Assembly (NCBI GenBank): GCA_019925795.1
Contig: CM034297.1
Span: 46,026,683-46,090,682, forward strand
Source of the DNA: Dendrobium chrysotoxum
Lineage: Eukaryota; Streptophyta; Magnoliopsida; Asparagales; Orchidaceae
DNA length: 64,000 nt
Direction: 5' to 3'
Shown: piece after piece, positions 22,534-32,833 of the stretch
Layout: each line of letters starts with the position of its first letter
Position numbering within the stretch: the first letter of the stretch is position 1
Translations under genes and position numbers: made by a program
Notes under the pieces: generated by a model
Database searches by the model: none
The model's input: the letters and a program-made list of their open reading frames with translations, nothing else
Told to the model about the DNA's origin: nothing

Positions 22534-24879
22534 TTGAGTTTAAAAAATCTTTTGCTTTGCATTTTGAAATGCAAAACAAATTGAAATTAAACTTCTTTAT
22601 GAAAGTTTTAATTTCTGGAATTTTAGCTTTGAAGTTGAACACATTATTATGAATGATATATCGCCTCGAGAGGTAAAAATAACATTCCCTAATAGGTTTA
22701 GATAATAAACTATAAATTTCATCCTGATTATGATATTCAAATTGAAGGAAGAACTATATATGACTCCGAAGAGTCAAAATGACATTCAGTCAAGTATTTA
22801 GCTAAAACAATCTAGATGAAGTATCATTAATGTCATATTCAAAGTCACGATCAAAAATGATACATCTTCTCAAGGAAAAATATTATTTATTATCGATCGT
22901 CTGAATATAAGGATAATGATCCTCATTGATTTTGATTTTCCTAAATAGAATTAATTAGATTTTAAAAATTAATCTGGGGACTTTGAATCTCCTACAAGCG
23001 CAAGCCCTTGTAGTTAATTACAACGTAGGAAATCTGAGTATCCTACGAAAACTCTCGATTAAAATAATGGTAAATTTTTTTTTATTGAGATTTTTGAAGA
23101 GTGATAACAAAGGAGTGAGGCTGGAATTTCAAGTGGGGTTGGATCAAATTTTTAACACTTATTTCTGGAGGCTAATGGAGGAGAAGTAGGAGGTATTTTG
23201 GGATTCTAAAATAATTCAAAAATTCCCCATTCTATCCTATGTATTGAGCTTTAAAATTTTGACTTGAAAAGAAATTTTGAGTTGTCATTTTATTAGAAAG
23301 TTAGGATTATATTCTCAAAGGTGGGGTCTTATGATTTTAAGTTCGCCCTGGATCCTAAGTCAAATTTGGGCACTAAACAATAGTGGCTCGAACCTAGCTA
23401 ATATAAATAAATTAATAAATAGTAAAATAAATTTAATGTCCATATGGCAAGTGTCACTTAATTACCACCCGGAGTTCGTAAAAATTAAAAGTGGTCAGGT
23501 ACCACTAATAACAACCTGGATTCTAATCTTAGAAAAGATGCAAGTGACTTTGAGAATGAGTTATTCTCTGTCTTCACTACTTCATCCTTTTACACGCTCC
23601 TTGGATTCATCAGGTCCAGGAATCCAAATGGAAAGAATTCCTCCCCCGAAGGGGTGTTTATTTCCTCTTTAGATTCAAAATCATAACTTGAATCTCCAAA
23701 TGAAAGGAAACTCTCCCCTAAGGAATGTTCCCTCCTATTTGGATTCTAAGTTGGATGTTTAAGATCCCATCTCAAAGATCAACTTTCTCAACTCTTAACT
23801 CAATTAAATTATATTGCATCTAAAAAATAGAAAAGCTTCTAAACAACTTGCATGGTTATCCTAAGCAGTTATAATTAAAATACATCCCAAGAAATTATAT
23901 ATATTTTTGCCTAAAAGAAAATCACATGCACACTTGGCCATACTCTTTTAATTTCAAGAGGGACTTAGCATTTTAGCACCTATAAAAAATTTGTCAGTTT
24001 AAATTTAAATCTGGTTAATTATTTTATGACAAGCGTTTTATATTGATATAATTGAATTAAAGATTTTAATCTGGTTAATTAATTTATAATCCATTAATTT
24101 AAAAGTTTTATACTCTACTAAATCCATTCGTGATGCTGTTATAGTGGGCTTAATGATGAAACCTTCTTAAAGCACGTAGCCCCACAACTTAAGGTAGTCC
24201 ATTCTAAAAATTTCATCTTTAGAGTGCTTGTTATGTATTAAGGGATTGGTTAACTGATCTTAATAATCAAATTAATATTTTTAGGGGTTTTACTTAATCA
24301 TTGAATTTTTAGAACTTTTATGAATTATTTAATGCATTAACTTAAAGGGTCAAATTTGACTTTTTTAAATTAAATTAAAATTTGATATTTTCTTTAAGAT
24401 GAGTAATTAGACATTAAGTTTATTGGATTTGGATTTGTCTAGATTAAGTTATGAATTTTTAAAGTTTTGACTCAAATTTGAACTACGGTTAACCAAAATG
24501 CTGACTTTTTGACTTTAACTTATTTCTGGTGGTTTGACATTTTTAGAAAATACTATACCCTAAATATAGTGTAATGCCCTTGAGTTTGCTCAATTTGAAA
24601 ATTTTTGGAATTAATTATGAATTTTTAAAATTTGAGTATTTAATTGGTTAATTAAAGAGGCTTTTAATAATTTTGCTCCAAACTGATTCCAAACATTATG
24701 AAATTACTCCCAAAGGTCAGGAATGACCCATGGGAGTGTTCTCAAGTGTTTGAGAATTATTTAAAATTTTTAATTATTTTTAAATATTTAATTTAATTAA
24801 ATATTAATTTCATTAAAAATTAAATTAATGTCAAATTAAGGGTCCAATCATGGGGCTTTTAATTTTTCTAGGTAGAGGG
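22534..24879 (-). repeat. LTR sequence of G1 (outer end not seen)
   Basis: AT-rich, no coding frame. At least 2.3 kb if all of it is LTR, which would be long but within Tat/Ogre range; part may be older flanking DNA. Near the PBS end it has three roughly 95-110 bp spaced motifs (22660-22885) with small hairpins: CCTCGAGAGG, GACTCCGAAGAGTC and a weaker third. Confidence 0.45.
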
Positions 24880-25641
24880 TGAAAGTTTGTTAGGGATGTT
24901 AAGCCCTTATAAACTAGTCCCGAGGCTAACCAAGAGGTGGGTGAGTTGGTAGTTTTAAAAATTATTAATCAAAAATAATTTTGAAACCTTTATGAATGTT
25001 TTAAAATAAATGCGATAGCACAAATCAAATATAGATTTCACGCAAACAGTTAATCGTGGAAAAGTAATAATGTGAACAATAATCAGAAAGAACACACCAA
25101 ATTTTATAGTGGTTCAGTCAACTTGACCTACATCCACTCCCCAGAGTCTCCCTCTAGGTAATGCACTAAAACACAGTGACTCTCCTTCTGCTCCCTCAGG
25201 AAGGCGGAGAAGCCTTTATAAAACTCATTTTCACCAACCCGGTGAGGCAGAGAACCCAGACTACTTTTGCTTCCTCCTGAAGCAGGCAAAGAACCTTGCC
25301 TCATTTCGCTTCCTCCAAAAGCAGGCAGAGAACCTTACATCTTTTTGCTTCCTTCTGAAGTAGGCAGAGAACCTTAATCTTCTTGTAGACGATCCTTCCT
25401 AAAGAGACACCAAGGGACAAGGGATGACGATTGGAGACGACTACTCGAATCCTTGCTTGGGATTCATTATATTACATTTGACTCAAGAAAGGAAAAAATT
25501 ATATTCGAACACACACAGACCCGATCTTGAGCTGACTTGATTTATACTTGATCTTGCAGACCTGAAAGGTTAGGCAATCAAACAGAAATAGAAATATTTG
25601 TTATCATCAAAATTATAATCCTTGAATCCAGATTTACAATA
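24880..25641 (-). repeat. 3' LTR of element C, deleted for the palindrome array
   Basis: Only 762 bp against about 1.8 kb in D. Both LTR ends are present (TGAAAGTTTGTTAGGG at the left, GATTTACAATA at the right), as are leader hairpin repeats at about 25230-25385 (GCTTC pairing with GAAGC). Sequence jumps from CCTTGCTTG to ATTATATTACATTTGACTC near 25460, removing the whole array and the TATA region. Confidence 0.8.
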
Positions 25642-27099
25642 ATCTCCTCCTTTTTTATGATGGCAAACATTTATTAAATAATTTCAAATTCAGTAAATAA
25701 AATACAGAGCAATGAAGACTAAGGAATATAATTTCTATTAGCCAGGAAAACAGTACAAGAACAGTAAATACTGATGACTCAAAAGTACAATGACCCAGAA
25801 TACTACTAACAACCAAACTACTCCCCCTTTTGACATCTCGAAAAGGGGAAAGACATCACTAAAACAGAAAGAAAATAAAAAGGACAGTACAAAAACAAAA
25901 TAAATTACAATCAAAGCAAAGATAAAAAAACACAATTAAAAAAATGAGAAACCAAGAACAAAACCTAAAAAAGGATTTTTTTTAATCGATCTACTCCAGT
26001 AAATCAGAATTTTTTCTTAATTTTTAATTCAAGAGCTAATAAGAAGAAATTGACAGTCTGAAAACCAGAAAGGTTGGAAAATCAATTTTCGTAATTCCTA
26101 CCTCAAACACCTTACAGGTTTAAATTCCTTTCAAACAAAAGTCTAATTTAGAAGAAAAGAAATTAGATTTGAAAAGAGATCCTTTCAAGCATGTTCCAGA
26201 AAAATATCTGATAAAAAAGTATTACAAAGGAAGGAATCAGAAATCATGATTTTCAATCTCAAGTTTTTGAAACTATTAAGTGGCACATGAATTTTTCTAA
26301 GACATTTAAAGATCTGAAAGGGAAGAAAGTTTATTTCTTTATTGGCTCATTTTGTGCCTCTTTTGTAATTTATTTGGCATACTTTGCGCATCTTTTAATT
26401 TTTGATACACTTTGTGTATCTTTCTATTTTTTGGCATCATTGCGCATCTTTTCATCTTTTGAGCCCATTTTGTGCCTCTTTTTATTTCTCTTGCATGCTT
26501 ATTTTCTTTAATAATCTCTAAAGAATCTCAGTTGTGAGATTACCTTTCAGACATAAGAGAAGAAAAACTCAGTCTCTAAAGTAAGGAGGAGTAATTCACA
26601 TAGCAAAATTATACTTCATATGATAAGTGCAATCACCTTATTAAGAAAAATATAACAATGATTCAATGCTTTGAAAACACTATCCATATGAGAAAGATTA
26701 TTGTAGGAAGATAAAATAGATCTCTATTTCAAAAACTAACTTTTTAATTTTAAAAATAATTTTTATCCAAAAGGAATAATACACCATTAAAGGAGTTAGA
26801 GAAAGAGAAACAATCATTAATATTTCTTCCCTTTAATTATTTTAGAGGAGTTAATCACTGCTTAAAAGCTTCCAAATAAAAACAAGGTAAAACTCTCAGT
26901 TAGAAATCTAGTTTATCAGTAGTAGTGAGCAATGATCTGATTCTGAAGAAAATAAACAGTAAATTAATAAAAGAAGAAAGAAAGCGCATAAAAAGAAATA
27001 ATCAAATCGGGAAAATAATAATGACAAAAAGAAAATCTGTAGAGAATAAAAACTAAAAAAAACAGATAAAGAAACTTCAGAAATCAATAGCCATTAAAT
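25642..27099 (-). other. 3' untranslated region of element C
   Basis: AT-rich, no credible gene. Minus strand: polypurine tract AAAAAAGGAGGAGATT next to the LTR (25641-25657), upstream tract GATGTCAAAAGGGGGAG (25821-25837), and hairpin repeats at about 26335-26500 including GATACACAAAGTGTATC, a perfect 7-bp stem. No palindrome array or ORF3 between pol and the tracts. Confidence 0.7.
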
Positions 27100-27640
27100 T
27101 CATGCATTTATGTCAATCACATCCAATCTAATCCTTAAGATGCTGAATGAGTCAAAGGCCAGTGGTTTAGTAGAGATGTTAGCCAGTTAGTTTTTAATTG
27201 CTACATGGTGTTGCTCAATGTCCCCTTTGGTAATATGGTCCCTAATAAAGTGATGCCTTATGTCAATGTGTTTAGTTCTTGAATGTTGGATAGGATTCTT
27301 AGAGATGCAGATGGCACTAGTGTCATCACATAAAACTGAAATTGTGCCAACAGGTAATACTAAATCCAAGAATTGTTGCTTTAACTAAAGGACTTGGGCC
27401 ACACAACTTCCTAAAGCAATGTACTCAGCTTTAGTAGTGGAAAGTGCAACAGAGTTTTATTTTATACTAGACTAAGAGGTTAAGGATTATCCTATGAATT
27501 GACAAGTTCCAGAAATGCTCTTTCTATCCACCCTACACCCCGTAAAATTAGAATCAGAATATCTGATAATCTCAAAAGAAGTGCTATATCTAGGATACCA
27601 GGTTCCTAAGTTTGGGGTACCTAAGAGATATCTAAGAATT
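27100..27640 (-). pseudogene. RNase H end of Pol, element C
   Basis: Ends at TGA 27100-27102 (minus). The open piece 27187-27369 holds TISVLCDDTSAICISKNPIQ and SRTKHIDIRHHFIRDH, typical of the copia RNase H C-terminus. Further upstream, RYSDSNFTGCRVDRKSISGT marks the RNase H start at about 27500-27560. The D insertion cuts it at 27641. Confidence 0.85.
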
Positions 27641-27645
27641 CTCTT
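27641..27645. repeat. Left target-site duplication of element D (CTCTT)
   Basis: Matched exactly at 39581-39585. Confidence 0.9.
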
Positions 27646-29509
27646 TGAAAGTTTGATAGGGATGTTAAGCCTTGATGAACTAGTCCCGAGGCTAACCAAG
27701 AGGGGGGTGAATTGGTTATTTAAAAAATTTATGAGCAACAGGAAAAATCCTTTCGATAATTTGTAGCGGAAATAAGTAAACATAGAATTGAAAAGATCAA
27801 CCATAGATTTCATCCAAGCAGATAATAACAGAAAAGTAAAGTGTAAAAAATAATCAGAAAGAACACACCAAATTTTATAGTGGCTCGGTCAACTTGACCT
27901 ACGTCCGCTCCCCGGAGCCTCTCCTCCGGGTATTGCACTAACATAAAAGTGACTCTCCTTCTGCTCCCACAGCAAGGTGGAGAAGCCTATACAAAACTCC
28001 TTTCCACCAACCCGGTGAGGTAGAGAACCTGAACTCCTTTTGCTTCCTCCTAAAGCATGCAGAGAATCTGAACTCCTTTCGCTTTCTCCTGAAGCAGGTA
28101 GAGAACCTGAACTCCTTTCTCTTCCTCCTAAAGCGGGCAGAGAACCCGGATCTTCTTGCAAATTATCCTACCACAGAAAACACCGACAAGATGAGAGACA
28201 ACAAACGGAGAAGATGACTTTGATCCTTGCTTGGAGTAACCTTTATGAATCCCTCACAAACTCTCCCTCACAAGATCCTCTCTCTCTCTCCCAAGCTCTC
28301 TCTCTCTCTCTCAAGGTTTCTATGGAAAGGAAAGTGACAAAAGATTTTTCTTGTTGGAAGAAAAAGATCTTTTAAAGGAGGGCTCAAAAATTACCCTAAA
28401 TCTCAACTGGTCGGCCAATATCATCCAGGACGATGCTAGATCATCCTGTACGATCAGTTCAAAATCACCTGTTTCAACCTGGACGATCTGGCTATTCTGG
28501 ACCATTAGTAGAAAAATGTTGTTCAGATCGTCCCGCACGATTCTGCGATCATCTAGGATGATTAGTGTATATCAGGAATTTCATCCAGAAGATTGCTCTG
28601 GTCATCTAGAGGAACTTATGCTGGATGATCTCAAAAAGACTTGATCGTTCAGGATGATATATCTATCGTCCTGTACGATTAGTTCAAAAAGTGCCAAAAT
28701 CATCCTTAGCACCGCTCTGGACGTACAGGTGAAACATGTTGGACGATTTCAAAATGACTTGATCGTCCGGGACGATATGGGTATCGTCCCGTATGATTAG
28801 TTTAAAATCAGGATTATCTTCTTGCACACAGCTCTGGACGTACAGGTGAAAGGCACTGGATGGTCAGGATTTTTAACACATCATCTCGTATAATTTTTAA
28901 CACATCGTCCCGTACGATCCTGTGATCGTCCGGGATGATATGATCAAATTAATCAGACCTTAATTACTTTTCTTACTCACTAAACTAATTTAGGCATGAT
29001 TGTAATGGATCATCTAGGATGATACACGTTTCGTCCGGGATGATCAGATCAAATCTCTAAAAATAAAACTTGCCTAACTTGATCTGGCGGCTGAGAATTT
29101 TTAATTTGAGCCTATCGTCCTGTGTGATCAATGGATCATCCAGGATGATCGGCTTAATCAGATAGACTTAACTTGGTCACCCTAATTATGATTTATATTT
29201 TCACTGGATCGTCTAGGACGATGTGGATATCGTTTGGGACGATCAGAACAAAAATTAAACAGAAACTCTAATTCACTAAAACTCTCCCCCTGAGTGTGTG
29301 TGTATAAGGTTACTTAGCTAGGGGATCAATTACATTACATTTGACTCAAGAAAGGGAAAACATTACATTTAGACACACTTGGACCCGATCTTGAGTTGGC
29401 TTGAATTGCATTTGATCTTTTGTACCTAAAATGGGTTAGCCAAGCAAAACAGAATACAAACATATTTGTCATCATTAAAACTATACTTTTTGAATCCAGA
29501 TTTGCAACA
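27646..29509 (-). repeat. 3' LTR of element D
   Basis: 1864 bp; ends TGAAAGTTTGATAGGG and GATTTGCAACA. Contains leader hairpin repeats (about 28003-28145, GCTTC with GAAGC), CT runs, a TATA-like CTTTAAAAG block (minus, about 28368-28378) and a GTCC-type palindrome array (28421-29247). Confidence 0.9.
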
Positions 29510-29732
29510 ATCTCCCCCTTTTTTATGATGGTAAACATTGATGCAGTAGTTTTAAATAAAATAACCAGGAGTTAACCAACGCACATATGAAAAATAAATA
29601 TCATTTCAAATTTTACTAAACACAGAATACAATAAGGAGAACAACTATAAAATAAGAGTAATACAAGAAACAACTAGAATATTACAGGAAACTACTAGTC
29701 ACTCAAAATACTAACTCCCCCTTTTGACATCA
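29510..29732 (-). promoter_or_regulatory. Polypurine tracts of element D
   Basis: Minus strand AAAAAAGGGGGAGATTGT next to the LTR (29510-29527) and GATGTCAAAAGGGGGAG at 29714-29732, the two-tract layout of the family. Confidence 0.75.
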
Positions 29733-29790
29733 CAAAAAGGAGGAGGAACAGACACAACAATATAAGCAGAAAATATCATAAAATACAAAG

Positions 29791-30925
29791 CTAAAAAGGA
29801 GGCGGATCCTGATCAGAAGGAGGAGGAGGTTGTGGCTGAAAGTAGCTGTGAATGGCAGTGAAATGGGCTATAAACTAGGCAATGTCCTGGTCGTGCTGCT
29901 GTTGCTTCTGAGCAGCGTAGTCATTGAAGCACTACAGATCCCTAATGTGCTGTTGCTCCTGGGCAGCCACATAAGAATCAAACCGGGCCTCCCACAAGTC
30001 GAACCGCTGCACCAGATGATCAAAAGGGGATGCAATACGAAGGGGAGCAGGTGCATCAGGTGCAGCAAGAATAGGAACAGCTTCTTCCTCTTCCTCCTCA
30101 ACATCTTGGGCGGGCTCTGGATGTAGTCGGGTACTATGGAGTACATGGAAGGAATTATTTGTGAAGTAAGAAGGAGGGACATTGGCAGGGATTGGATATT
30201 GAAGATCATATTTGGTCTCTATAGCATATGCAATGATGTGTCCTAGAGCTAGATTTGGGCGTCGTCTATGGCCCGGATCCCTAATGCTACTGAGATACTT
30301 GATATAGTAGAAAAAGAGATCAGTAACATTGAATTCTTGGTGGGCCATGATGTAGTAGGTGGTCAGGGAAAGTAAAGGTGTGATGTGGATGTGGTCCCCA
30401 GCCTTAGGGATGATGGAGGAACGAAGGATGTTGAATGGTATGGGCATCCTTAAGTAGGGAAGAGCAAGCGTTGTCGTGGTAGGGGGCATTGGTATTTCTA
30501 AGGAAGCGATTGGCGACACTCCAATCATAATTAGGATCAGAAACTAAAGTGTGGAGTTTGTTGCCAGTGACGGAGAGTTGAAGGATATGGTGAAACTCTT
30601 GGGCGGTGAGTTCTATAGGTCGCTGATTAACAAAGGAGTGAAGGGTGAAGCATTCAGCGGCGATGCGAAGATTTGCAAAAAAGAACCGGAGAAGTTCAGT
30701 GCTAAGGGGGAAGGCCAGGGTAAGGATGAAGGTAAGGGAGGTATGCATAAAGAGATCCAGGATAGGGTAGGTAAGAGTACGGGGGTTGACGATCTTGGAT
30801 TGTGTGATTCTAACTTCAAGATAGCGTTGGAAGGCAGCCGGATCGGTTGCATTTGGAAAGCGGGGATCGACATTTCCCCGGGAGGAGCTTGCACCTTAAT
30901 GCCTAGATCTCTTTCCACCAGCCAT
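29791..30925 (-). pseudogene. ORF3 (env-position gene), element D
   Basis: About 378 codons from ATG 30925 (MAGGKRSR) to TAG 29791-29793. Broken by a TAA at codon 10, a one-base loss near 30433 and TAG codons at 29932 and about 29875. Central domain with short motifs FFFANLRIAAECF, SFVNQRPIELTAQEF and ITPLLSLTTYYIMAHQEF is shared with A's ORF3. Then an acidic Glu run, a Gln-rich coiled-coil-like part (about 29930-30030) and a Pro-rich tail. No clear membrane anchor or signal peptide. Clearly richer in G+C than the gag-pol around it. Function unknown; probably the domain called putative plant transposon protein. Confidence 0.75.
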
Positions 30926-30983
30926 TAGGATCACAAGAGAGGAAGTATGAAAGGAAGAGGTGTGAAGAAATATGAAGAAAATG

Positions 30984-31512
30984 GCTATTTAAGTAGAAAT
31001 CGGTCGGATCGTCCCGTACGATTGCAGGATCGTCCAGGACGATGTGAGTAATTATGAAGGCCAGGATGATTGGTCAAAAAGGTGGTCGGATCATCCAGGA
31101 TAATCAGAGATCATCCAGGATGATTAGAGACAGACGATCATCCCGAGGAGTCAAGCAGGATGGTCGTTGATGAAAAGTATCGTCCAGGAGAATTAGGTGG
31201 ATCGTCTGGGACGATATGTAATAAATACATAGGACGAGCCGAATTTGAATCATCCAACTACTAACATGTGGATCGTCCAGGATGATGAGGTGTATCATCC
31301 AGGATGATGACCAATAATTGGTGCATTCTCAGCTGTTTGATCAAGATTAAGAAAACTGGATCATATCGTTCAGGATGATGTAAGGATCGTCCAGGACGAT
31401 CACCAATAATTGGTGCATCTCACCCATTTGATAGAGTGGAGATGATTTGAATGGATCATCCAGGATGAGGACGATTGTCTAGGATGATGTGGGGATCGTC
31501 TAGGATGATGTG
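30984..31512 (-). promoter_or_regulatory. Putative internal promoter of ORF3, element D
   Basis: About a dozen GTCC-type palindromes (for example ATCGTCCAGGACGAT at about 31028 and 31386, ATCATCCAGGATGAT near 31110 and 31294), the same variant as in D's LTRs. After the last one (ATCGTACGGGACGATCC on the minus strand, ending about 31005) comes TATA-like CTTAAATAG (30984-30992), then a pyrimidine-rich leader of about 60 bp to the ORF3 ATG. Two perfect CCAATAATTGG palindromes sit at 31311-31321 and 31403-31413. Activity is inference. Confidence 0.55.
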
Positions 31513-32833
31513 AAGAAAAAGTGAAAAAGTTGAAGGATGGAGAGGAAAGATCAGGGATCCCAAAAATATATACAACAAAAACAAAAATAAAACATAGAGG
31601 AAATAAAACTAGAAATGATAAACACAAAAACACAAATTAATAAGTTTTTTTTTTTGAATCGATCTGCTCCAGTAAATCAGAATTTTTTCTTGATTTTGAA
31701 TCCAAAAACCAATAAGAAGACGATCGATAGCGCTGAAATCCAGAAAAGTTAGAAAATCGACTTTCGTAACTCCTACCTCAGATACCTTATAGGTGCAAAT
31801 TCCTTTCAAAACAAAAATCTAATTCAGAAGAAAAGAAATTAGATTCGAAAAGAGATCCTTTCAAGCCTCATTCTAGAAAAATATCTGATATAATAGTATT
31901 ACAAAGTAAGAAATTAGAAATCATGATTTGTCGTCTCAAGCTTTTGAAAATATTAAGGGTGCAAGGATTTTTCTAAGATATTTAAAGATTTGAAATGGAA
32001 GAAAACCTATTTCTTTGTGGGCTCATTTTGTGCCTCTTTTTCAATTTGTTTGGCGCGTTGCGCATCTTTTAATTTTTTGATACACTTTGTATATCCTTTC
32101 AATTTTTGGTGACATTGCGCATCTTTTCAGTTTAGGTTAATTTTGTGCCTCTTTTCATTATGGCGCTCTTTGCGCATCTTTTATAAGCTTTCTTCCTTTC
32201 AAAATCGTTAAAGAATCTCAGCTGTGAAATTACCTTCCAGACATAAGAGACGACAAAACTCACTCTCTACAATAATGAAGAGTAATTCACAAAATAAAAA
32301 CCATACATCATATAATAAGTGCAATCACTTGGTTCAGAAAATCATAACAATGACTCAAAATTTTTAAAATACTATTCATATGAGGTAGATTATTGTAGGA
32401 AGATAAAATAGATCTCTATTTAAAAAATCAACTTTTTAATTTAGAACAAGATTTTTATCCAAAAGAAATAATACACCATTCAAGGGAGTTAGATGAAGAG
32501 AAACAATGATCAACGTTTCTTCCATTTAACAGATTCAGAGGAGTCAATCACTGCTTACCAGCTTCCAAATAAAAATAAGGCAAAACTCTCAGTTAAAAAT
32601 CTAGTTTATCAGTAGTGTGAGCAATGATCTGATTTTGAAAGAAATAAAAATTATAAATAAAAAATAAGTAGGAAATCACATCAAATTAAATACTCAAATC
32701 AAACTAACAACAAGACTAAAATAAAAATTAGTAGAAAAATAAAAACCAATAGGAAATAGATAATCAAATTAAATAACTAACTAATAGAAATAGAATGAAA
32801 AATAGATAAATCAGAAATCAGTAGTAATCAGAA
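31513..32833 (-). other. 3' untranslated region between pol and ORF3, element D
   Basis: AT-rich, matches the B and C 3' UTRs. Holds hairpin repeats at about 32015-32200 (minus: GATGCGCAACGCGCC, GATATACAAAGTGTATC and GAGGCACAAAATGAGCC). No coding frame of note. Confidence 0.7.

Larger units (their letters stand above)
21767..24879 (-). mobile_element. Ty3/gypsy element G1: gag start, PBS and LTR part
   Basis: Right part of the gypsy element split by A. Target duplication CTTTT at 21767-21771. On the minus strand: LTR sequence (about 22534-24879), PBS, leader, then gag start. Element C inserted at its right end (24880), so the outer LTR boundary is not defined. Confidence 0.65.

Noticed and set aside
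29830..30928. Plus-strand frames opposite ORF3 (29830-30126 and 30551-30928)
   Set aside because: Shadows of the ORF3 coding strand; the minus frames match ORF3 of element A, the plus frames match nothing.
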